A DNA stretch of 64,000 bases, taken from positions 1 through 64,000 of the forward strand of contig NMRA01000563.1 in NCBI GenBank assembly GCA_002633005.1, read 5' to 3'. Below, one piece after another: positions 61,701 through 64,000 of this stretch. Each line of letters opens with the position of its first letter. Position 1 is the stretch's first letter. Both the position numbers and the translations under genes were made by a program. The notes beneath the pieces were generated by a model, which was not told where the DNA came from, searched no databases, and saw only the letters and a program-made list of their open reading frames with translations. Source of the stretch: Phoronis australis (lineage: Eukaryota > Phoronida > Phoronidae).

Positions 61701-64000
61701 AGAAGAAGGAGGGATCCAGTGTAAGCACACTGTTGTTGCCGTGCCAACTGTAGGGTAGCAAGGGTGGTGGAGCTTGAAGTGGCTGGCAACACAAGTTTAC
61801 GTGTGGACCCACATTTTTCTTATTACACCTTCTTTAGCAGCAGTACATAACATAGTGATGTCATCAATTGACTTAACTGAAGACATGATGAGGATTCAGT
61901 TGTCATTTCTAAATAATCAATGATAAGTTTTCAGACAGGCACAGGATATATACGGGCATGGTATCATATTTGAAATATTGTATTTGTCTAAATCAGTTAA
62001 ACACATGTGACGAAAATAAACTTAAGTTTTGACGATTCATTCATTATAACAGTAGCTGTTGTGGTCACTTTCAAACTTTGGGACTCTCTGGTTACTACAT
62101 TTGTGTTATTTCTAGTCGTAAACTGAGTTTGATATGAAGCATTCTTCTAGAACTGTGTTTCCCTCCATCGTCCCTGTGTTGTGTGTGGTGACTGGTTCTT
62201 TCTGGACAACAACTGAATGTTGTCATGTGTTATTATGTGTCGTTTCAGAGACCCGTCAGCAATGGCTTGCCACCCACACCTAAAGTTCATGTGAGTCTGG
62301 AATATGATAGTCAAGTGTTTCTTAGTGTGCCTTCTTACTGGTTCTCATACAAAAATGCTTGGGTTTCTTAAGTTGGCTATTCGCTGAAGAACAAGACTGT
62401 ACATGTTTGTTGTGAAATTTCCTTGAGTAACAACATTTATCATGGGATTCAAAAAGTGTGGTTACAAAGTGCTGTATCCCATATCGTCGAAACTTTGTGA
62501 TTCTAACATATTTCTGTGAATTTTGTTCCATTCTTGATGTCTTTGCATTCATTTAAGGAAATGTGCTAATCTGTGTAAAACTCTGAAAGTTCAAACTTTG
62601 TTTAGCGATTTTGTCAAACTTTAGAAAGGTATTCTTACAAACTGCCGTAGTTTGTACACATCGTCAAGATTTTGTGATTTCATCTTATTTCCTAAAATTT
62701 TTGCCCATTTTTGATTTTTTCTCATTCATATATGGAAATGTGTGCAACTGCAAGTTTGCTTACAAAGTACCCTAGTCCATATCATTGGTATTTTGCGATG
62801 CGACCCAATTTTGGCCTGTTCTTAATTTTCCATCTTAAGAAATGCACTTTCATGTGTAGCCCCCTACAGCTCCTTCATCAATGAATATTGCTGCCTACAA
62901 CTACCTTGTCTCAAATGTAAAGTACTCTAGACTTTGTTGTTCCCTGCCTACTTTTTTAAATTTCATCCAGATTCTTACTAGCTTGAGTGTATGAGACATC
63001 AAACTTGTCATTATTCACAGTTTTGCTTGTGCTCATAACTTTTCCCTTTGTGGTGTGAGAACCCTTGCTGTGAGTTGACCTCACTGCTGTTACCCAACCT
63101 CTGTGCTGTGACTCATGCTCTGCTCTGACTGCACCTCAAGGCACCTATTTTTTAATGGTTACCTGTGGAATATCTATTGTTCCTTATCAGGCCATCTTGC
63201 ATTAATCTTTGACCCAACACTGTTTCCAGTGGGGTTGTTTTCCTCTTTAATGTATATGGACTGCACCTCCACTATTTCTTACTGGTCCATCTTGCGTTAA
63301 ACTTCCACTCTCGTGCTGTTTCACCAAAATCTTCAATGAATGCCTGCTGTACATTCAGTAATCCTTGTCTGACCCCAAACTTTTGCAGATGGGCGCCTGT
63401 TTTTCCAAGATCTTCAATGGCTGCCCGTTGCACATTCATTGCTCGGCCAGTTGGATCCACCCAGAGACACGTGATCAGTACATCCTGATTGGCTCGGAGG
63501 AGGGTATCTACCACCTGAACCTGACAGAGATCCACGATGGCACCCTAGAGTTGGTGCACCCCAGGAGGTGCACATGGCTCTATGTCATCAAGGATGTTGT
63601 CATGTCACTGTCAGGTAGGTCATCAAGGATGTTGTCATGTCACTGTCAGGTAGGTCATCAAGGATGTTGTCATGTCACTGTCAGGTAGGTCATCAAGGAT
63701 GTTGTCATGTCACTGTCAGGTAGGTCATCAAGGATGTTGTCATGTCACTGTCAGGTAGGTTGTCATTGTCACATATTGGTGCTAGTAACATGCACGTTTA
63801 AGTTAAAATTTTATGCATTACATGAAAGTTGCATATTTGAAAAAAAATACCAAGGTTTATAATTATTTGCCTTAAGACATTGATGGAGTCTTTGTTTCAG
63901 GCAAGCACCAGCAACTGTTCCGACACGACTTGATGGCAATCATTAATAAACATCAGAACAGGTTCTCCCTACCCATGAACAAGATACCAGAGAGGCTGAT
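19601..64000 (+). CDS. MAP4K3: MAP4K3/5-type Ser/Thr kinase (17 exons, 3' partial)
   Basis: Exons: 19601-19702, 39038-39251, 39907-40010, 42247-42557, 46014-46095, 47196-47306, 48166-48247, 51013-51050, 51838-51875, 56097-56135, 56725-56781, 59423-59465, 60531-60704, 61631-61720, 62249-62290, 63389-63614, 63901-64000+. All phases agree, giving about 617 residues. The kinase domain spans about 18-275: [10 protein letters not shown]-loop, AIKVIK Lys47, helix-C Glu63, HRD 136-138, DFG 156-158, and activation loop [15 protein letters not shown] with Ser172 equivalent to the regulatory Ser170 of human MAP4K3. An acidic/proline linker with PPIPPK, PPALPPK and QVPPRR (likely SH3 ligands) follows, then [17 protein letters not shown] and the start of the CNH (citron homology) domain. 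The family are germinal-centre kinases acting upstream of JNK and in amino-acid/mTORC1 signalling. The sequence has features of both MAP4K3 and MAP4K5, consistent with one pre-duplication gene. About 250-280 residues are missing at the right edge. Confidence 0.95.
20095..20260 (+). mobile_element. tRNA-derived SINE-like fragment
   Basis: An A-box-like TGGTTAGCATGTTCG is followed about 35 bases later by a B box, GGTTCGATTTCCGG, as in tRNA-headed SINEs. No full cloverleaf was found, and the 3' extent is a guess. Confidence 0.5.
22075..22175 (-). mobile_element. tRNA-derived SINE fragment, copy A
   Basis: On the minus strand, GCTCTTGTCTAAGC is followed by the B box GGTTCAAGTCTCGG and then GTAGATTTTTCAACAT. 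The order and spacing are like a tRNA promoter, but the acceptor stem does not close, so a functional tRNA is unlikely. Confidence 0.5.
22425..22505 (-). mobile_element. tRNA-derived SINE fragment, copy B
   Basis: The minus strand carries AGTTCAGGTCTCAGTG and then GCAGATTTTTCAACAT, matching copy A about 350 bases away in the same orientation. It is more decayed. Confidence 0.45.
23545..23606. repeat. 21-bp minisatellite, 3 copies
   Basis: Units CACCTGTAARTATGGTGATCT occur at 23545, 23566 and 23587. The first contains GTAAGT. Confidence 0.8.
27036..27135. repeat. Imperfect (GAT)n repeat
   Basis: A GATGATGATGATGATGG run with interspersed CGATGATGATCATGATGAT. Open frames through it on both strands are repeat translations. 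Confidence 0.8.
28425..28850. mobile_element. Candidate MITE with subterminal repeats
   Basis: CGTTTAGACAT near the left end, CGTTTAGACAT at 28659 and GTTTACACTAC at the right end (minus strand) are each followed by a variant of TTGAYACGGAKCA. It is repetitive and GC-richer than its surroundings. The borders are not certain and no target duplication was found. Confidence 0.35.
30465..30865. mobile_element. PIF/Harbinger-like MITE, 401 bp
   Basis: Ends AGGCCCTTTCACACTAA and, on the minus strand, AGGCCCTTTCATACTAA form 17-bp terminal inverted repeats with one mismatch. TTA flanks both sides (30462-30464 and 30866-30868), the target duplication expected of PIF/Harbinger. No transposase; non-autonomous. 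Confidence 0.8.
34345..35045. repeat. Diverged ~150-250-bp direct repeats
   Basis: Four degenerate copies share the order GGTATCTCAAGAAG, TTCATATTTTGTA, GGTGTAGGTGAG, CTCCAGGTGCCAGT and GGCCTTGACATCATTTT. TTCATATT occurs at about 34376, 34524, 34781 and 34934. This is an old satellite or transposon-internal repeat; copies are too decayed to delimit. Confidence 0.6.
36949..37385. mobile_element. MITE, ~437 bp
   Basis: The left end AGTGCCGTCCACACAC with GACTTACCCTA matches the right end read on the minus strand (AGTCCAGTCCACACAC with GGGCTACCCTA). Internal copies of GGGTAAGTTG/CAACTTACCCC lie in both orientations. It includes a (GTGC)n run at 37283-37312. No clear target duplication. Confidence 0.65.
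37386..37860. repeat. Long foldback hairpin, ~207-bp arms
   Basis: The arms 37386-37594 and 37649-37860 are inverted copies with only scattered substitutions, separated by about 54 bases. Each arm is itself a degenerate tandem of about 20-bp ACGGACTCACAAACACGG words. It abuts the MITE ending at 37385. RNA from either strand would form a stem of about 200 bp. Confidence 0.9.
38114..38703. mobile_element. MULE-like MITE with 10-bp target duplication
   Basis: CAGGATGTAC occurs exactly at 38114-38123 and 38694-38703. Between them, 570 bases start CTCGCTGGTTTCC and end GGAAACCAGCGAG. The inverted repeats run about 55 bases with moderate divergence, and both contain AGCCAGCACGCA. A 9-10-bp duplication with long inverted repeats is typical of Mutator-like elements (family knowledge). 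No transposase. Confidence 0.85.
39038..39251 (+). CDS. MAP4K3: MAP4K exon 2
   Basis: Acceptor TTTCATTTCAG, donor GTGAGT. It encodes [43 protein letters not shown] and [13 protein letters not shown]. Lys47 and Glu63 form the catalytic salt bridge. It ends in phase 1; the split codon reads Met where vertebrates have Val (HVTGPL). Confidence 0.96.
39252..39906 (+). other. MAP4K intron 2
   Basis: GTGAGT..TTTTCTTTTCAG, 655 bases. No feature recognised. Confidence 0.8.
39907..40010 (+). CDS. MAP4K3: MAP4K exon 3 (catalytic loop)
   Basis: Encodes [11 protein letters not shown] to [13 protein letters not shown], with the HRD catalytic Asp138. Donor AAG|GTAGGT. The last ~25 exon bases plus donor are repeated four more times directly downstream. 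A switch to any later donor would read K-V-G-V-stop. Confidence 0.95.
39987..40205 (+). repeat. 46-bp minisatellite made of exon 3 end plus donor
   Basis: Five units carry GCAAGATGCACAGAGATATA, then AAG|GTAGGT, then TCTRAAGTGGTGGGG. AAG|GT junctions fall after 40010, 40056, 40102, 40148 and 40194, exactly 46 bases apart. The first is the real exon end. Nearly identical copies imply recent amplification or homogenisation. Confidence 0.95.
40206..42246 (+). other. MAP4K intron 3 remainder
   Basis: AT-rich intron ending TTGAATCAACAG. Open frames here (e.g. 41657-41947) lack homology. No element recognised. Confidence 0.75.
42247..42557 (+). CDS. MAP4K3: MAP4K exon 4 (activation segment)
   Basis: Encodes [51 protein letters not shown] and [20 protein letters not shown] Asp156 and activation-loop Ser172 are present, so the kinase is predicted to be active. 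TG|GTGAGT donor, phase 2. Confidence 0.97.
42912..43802. mobile_element. DNA transposon with TACCGTAAAC termini
   Basis: Left TACCGTAAACGTT..AGGGTTAACGCCC and right (minus strand) TACCGTAAACATTCGGGTTACCGCCC form terminal inverted repeats of about 26 bp. The interior is repetitive: multiple CCCGACTTTTGAAA and GGTTAAGCGCCC words in tandem. TA at the borders would fit a Tc1/mariner-type target but is weak. No transposase. A partial relative lies at about 44520-44640. Confidence 0.65.
43777..43905. repeat. 31-bp minisatellite grown from a transposon end
   Basis: Four units carry GGCAGTAACCCGAATGTTTA, then CGGTATAYATAG. The first unit is the right terminal repeat of the adjacent element; the other three extend beyond its border. 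Confidence 0.85.
43906..45810 (+). other. MAP4K intron 4, middle
   Basis: Mostly unique AT-rich intron. At 44520-44640 the words GAAATTTCCAATTTAGG and TTTAACTGCCCAGGGC echo the transposon at 42912-43802. Nothing else recognised. Confidence 0.6.
45812..46001. repeat. 19-bp minisatellite before exon 5 acceptor
   Basis: Ten units of GCTATTGAAGAATATGTTT, with only two bearing single changes. The array ends 12 bases before exon 5, so the branch-point region of intron 4 lies in the repeat. Confidence 0.93.
46014..46095 (+). CDS. MAP4K3: MAP4K exon 5
   Basis: Acceptor GCTTGTTTCTAG, donor GTAAAC. Encodes [20 protein letters not shown] and TAEKLLE, the C-terminal helices of the kinase domain; phase 2 in, 0 out. 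Confidence 0.95.
46096..47195 (+). other. MAP4K intron 5
   Basis: About 1.1 kb, GTAAAC..CTTCCAG. No feature recognised beyond G-rich words around 46160-46380. Confidence 0.7.
47196..47306 (+). CDS. MAP4K3: MAP4K exon 6
   Basis: Encodes [20 protein letters not shown] and then the acidic stretch DLDGQDDE, matching the end of the kinase domain (HPFV..ELLDKV) in vertebrates. The donor is GAG|GTAGGTACC, so two GT dinucleotides lie 4 bases apart. Phase 0-0. Confidence 0.92.
47307..47895 (+). other. MAP4K intron 6, 5' part
   Basis: Intron sequence without a recognised feature. Confidence 0.6.
47896..48141. repeat. 24-bp minisatellite before exon 7 acceptor
   Basis: About ten units of CTCTACGATATCTCTTGTCA with TTCA; one unit is 3 bases shorter. 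It ends about 24 bases before exon 7. The unit is pyrimidine-rich and three of its frames stay open, which produces spurious long frames on both strands. Confidence 0.93.
48166..48247 (+). CDS. MAP4K3: MAP4K exon 7
   Basis: Acceptor TTTGTTCCAG, donor GTAACT. Encodes [20 protein letters not shown] then EDTESQN, aligning with PEPLVAVPHRIHSTSRN of MAP4K3. Phase 0 in, 1 out. Confidence 0.9.
48248..48949 (+). other. MAP4K intron 7, 5' part
   Basis: AT-rich intron sequence. Nothing recognised. Confidence 0.6.
48950..49582. mobile_element. MITE with ~155-bp inverted repeats at TTAA
   Basis: The arms 48950-49110 and about 49425-49582 are inverted copies (over 85% alike by eye), starting TTAAAGGCGAAGGCAAC and TTAAAGGTGAAAGCAAAC. 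TTAA at both borders may be the target duplication, as in piggyBac or Kolobok. The core is unrelated to a gene. An ambiguous base is at 49307. Confidence 0.82.
49583..50212 (+). other. MAP4K intron 7, middle
   Basis: Unique-looking intron. No feature recognised. Confidence 0.5.
50213..50642. repeat. 61-bp tandem repeat, 7 copies
   Basis: Units start CATGCTGGCCACATAGAATG (first) or CAATGCTGGCCACATAG and end GCTTGGTATCAAG. Copies are virtually identical; the outer two carry GTAGAGC where the inner five have GTAAAGC. Confidence 0.95.
50660..50797. repeat. 34-bp tandem repeat, 4 copies
   Basis: Units GGACCCCCTCGTATCACCTC then TAATTTAACTAAGT. The first and last units are slightly altered at their outer edges. 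Confidence 0.95.
51013..51050 (+). CDS. MAP4K3: MAP4K exon 8 (38 nt)
   Basis: Acceptor TTGATATTTTAG, donor GTATGA. Encodes [12 protein letters not shown] in the linker; phase 1 in, 0 out. The support is frame continuity and splice signals rather than strong homology. Confidence 0.75.
51051..51837 (+). other. MAP4K intron 8
   Basis: Contains at 51735-51800 a degenerate 15-bp repeat (GTGCGCACAGCCAYG). Otherwise nothing recognised. Confidence 0.65.
51838..51875 (+). CDS. MAP4K3: MAP4K exon 9 (38 nt)
   Basis: Acceptor GGTCTATTTTAG, donor GTGAGT. Encodes [12 protein letters not shown] plus a split Lys codon; phase 0 in, 2 out. Loosely comparable to the FDPPLRKETE segment of the vertebrate linker. 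Confidence 0.75.
51876..53737 (+). other. MAP4K intron 9, 5' part
   Basis: Unique AT-rich intron, apart from the short perfect hairpin at 52977-53013. Confidence 0.6.
52977..53013. repeat. Perfect 17-bp inverted repeat, 3-nt loop
   Basis: AGGAATAGTTTCTCTGA, ATT, then the exact reverse complement. It lies alone in intron 9. Confidence 0.95.
53738..55519. mobile_element. Candidate DNA transposon with subterminal repeats, ~1.8 kb
   Basis: The terminal inverted repeats AAAATTCCCAAATTTAGG then GCAGC (53738-53760) and AAAATTACAGAATTTAGG then ACAGC (minus, 55519-55497) differ at 4 of 23 positions. Inside both ends lie several copies of a GTCCGAAATTTGAGAAT-like word. No recognisable transposase; internal open frames are short. 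No target duplication was found. Confidence 0.55.
55520..56096 (+). other. MAP4K intron 9, 3' part
   Basis: Intron sequence ending CTTTCCCCACCAG. Nothing recognised. Confidence 0.6.
56097..56135 (+). CDS. MAP4K3: MAP4K exon 10 (39 nt)
   Basis: Acceptor TTTCCCCACCAG, donor GTAACC. Encodes [12 protein letters not shown] plus split Arg, matching SLLKSVEEELHQRG of MAP4K3. Phase 2-2, so skipping it would keep frame. Confidence 0.88.
56136..56724 (+). other. MAP4K intron 10
   Basis: 589 bases, GTAACC..CCACTGTAG. No feature recognised. Confidence 0.75.
56725..56781 (+). CDS. MAP4K3: MAP4K exon 11 (57 nt)
   Basis: Acceptor CTATCCACTGTAG, donor GTAAGC. Encodes [18 protein letters not shown], following RG as in QRGHVAHLEDDEG of MAP4K3. 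Phase 2-2. Confidence 0.85.
56782..58200 (+). other. MAP4K intron 11, 5' part
   Basis: Intron. Open frames at 57144-57455 and 57570-57848 look hydrophobic only because the DNA is T-rich. A small extra linker exon cannot be excluded. Confidence 0.55.
58208..58322. repeat. ~28-bp minisatellite, 4 copies
   Basis: Units ACCACTGTGTCCCTCTCAGG then GTGTCACT; the first (CACCACCGTG) is diverged and the last is cut at GTGACTTCC. Confidence 0.9.
58580..59118. repeat. ~42-bp minisatellite, ~13 copies
   Basis: Units TGACATCTACACAGTACAAA then CCAGCTAAACACTGTTGTTTTA, with 1-4 base indels and occasional GCGTCTGC variants. Long frames across it on both strands are repeat translations. Confidence 0.93.
59423..59465 (+). 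CDS. MAP4K3: MAP4K exon 12 (43 nt)
   Basis: Acceptor CTCTTGTTTCAG, donor GTAAGG. Encodes [14 protein letters not shown], matching the IPPPLPPKP SH3-ligand segment. Phase 2 in, 0 out. Confidence 0.88.
59466..60530 (+). other. MAP4K intron 12
   Basis: About 1.06 kb. No feature recognised. Confidence 0.75.
60531..60704 (+). CDS. MAP4K3: MAP4K exon 13 (174 nt)
   Basis: Acceptor GACTCTCTAG, donor GTAATT. An acidic Ser/Glu-rich linker, [20 protein letters not shown], then the proline motif [10 protein letters not shown]. Phase 0-0. No stop across 58 codons; higher GC than flanking intron. Confidence 0.9.
60705..61630 (+). other. MAP4K intron 13
   Basis: 926 bases, GTAATT..TTCTTCTTACAG. Nothing recognised. 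Confidence 0.75.
61631..61720 (+). CDS. MAP4K3: MAP4K exon 14 (90 nt)
   Basis: Encodes [20 protein letters not shown] then [10 protein letters not shown], matching the basic PRKKDKRD stretch before the CNH domain in MAP4K5. Donor GTAAGC, phase 0-0. Confidence 0.9.
61721..62248 (+). other. MAP4K intron 14
   Basis: 528 bases, GTAAGC..GTCGTTTCAG. Nothing recognised. Confidence 0.75.
62249..62290 (+). CDS. MAP4K3: MAP4K exon 15 (42 nt)
   Basis: Encodes [14 protein letters not shown], nearly identical to [14 protein letters not shown] of MAP4K3. Donor GTGAGT, phase 0-0. Confidence 0.95.
62291..63388 (+). other. MAP4K intron 15
   Basis: At 62450-62830 a strongly diverged repeat (about 120-175 bases, three copies) shares TTACAAAGTGC, CATATCGTC, TTTTGTGATT and GGAAATGTG in that order. 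At 63100-63310 CTGCACCTC and CCATCTTGCRTTAA words occur twice. A decayed exon copy lies at 63317-63361. Confidence 0.65.
63317..63361 (+). pseudogene. Decayed copy of exon 16 start
   Basis: It reads [14 protein letters not shown]-stop, colinear with [14 protein letters not shown] of the true exon 16, which begins 28 bases downstream. About three quarters of bases match by eye over 45 positions. No acceptor is seen before it and a TAA ends it, so it should not be used. Confidence 0.7.
63389..63614 (+). CDS. MAP4K3: MAP4K exon 16 (start of CNH domain)
   Basis: Acceptor AACTTTTGCAG, donor GTAGGT. Encodes [49 protein letters not shown] and [11 protein letters not shown], the conserved beginning of the citron homology domain, which mediates protein and small-GTPase contacts in this family. 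Phase 0 in, 1 out. Confidence 0.96.
63586..63760 (+). repeat. 35-bp minisatellite made of exon 16 end plus donor
   Basis: Five units of CATCAAGGATGTTGTCATGT then CACTGTCAG|GTAGGT. Junctions fall after 63614, 63649, 63684, 63719 and 63754, exactly 35 bases apart. The first is the real exon end; the copies are identical by eye. Confidence 0.96.
63901..64000 (+). CDS. MAP4K3: MAP4K exon 17 (partial)
   Basis: Acceptor TCTTTGTTTCAG. Encodes [19 protein letters not shown] then [10 protein letters not shown], the next part of the CNH domain (GKASQLYSHNL..AHKLPDRIL in MAP4K3). Cut by the window edge. Confidence 0.92.

Overview
This is animal nuclear DNA. It is AT-rich and intron-rich, full of transposon debris and minisatellites, with GT..AG introns and no operon structure. 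Two real protein genes can be assembled exon by exon; every junction keeps the reading frame. Their sequence (one kinase sitting between vertebrate MAP4K3 and MAP4K5) and the minisatellite load suggest an invertebrate deuterostome such as amphioxus or an acorn worm. That assignment is inference and the species is not determined.

Layout. (1) 1-5000: a tandem repeat carrying CTCF-like motifs, a broken Ty3/gypsy retrotransposon interrupted by a small DNA transposon, and a long palindromic CCTATAGG array. This stretch is probably a large intron of the next gene. (2) 5005-11738, minus strand: the first five coding exons of APMAP, a single-pass membrane beta-propeller protein; its 3' exons lie beyond the left edge or were not found. 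Its introns hold a decayed LINE 3' end and several minisatellites. (3) 11739-19600: the interval between two divergently transcribed genes, largely filled by nested DNA transposons, including a Kolobok-like element with a THAP-domain remnant between TTAA sites. (4) 19601-64000, plus strand: 17 coding exons of a MAP4K3/5-type kinase (germinal-centre kinase). They comprise the full kinase domain, a proline-rich linker built from small exons, and the start of the CNH domain; the gene runs off the right edge. Intron 1 is about 19 kb and contains several MITEs and a near-perfect foldback hairpin of about 475 bp.

The two genes have no evident shared pathway. APMAP is a membrane lactonase/arylesterase-like protein; MAP4K3/5 kinases signal to JNK and nutrient pathways.

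The most striking feature is that several minisatellites are built from, or abut, splice sites. The donor of kinase exon 3 is repeated five times at exact 46-bp spacing. The donor of exon 16 is repeated five times at exact 35-bp spacing. The acceptor of APMAP exon 4 is triplicated. The acceptors of kinase exons 5 and 7 directly follow minisatellites. A decayed copy of the start of exon 16 lies just upstream of the real exon. Two ambiguous bases (2714 and 49307) are present.
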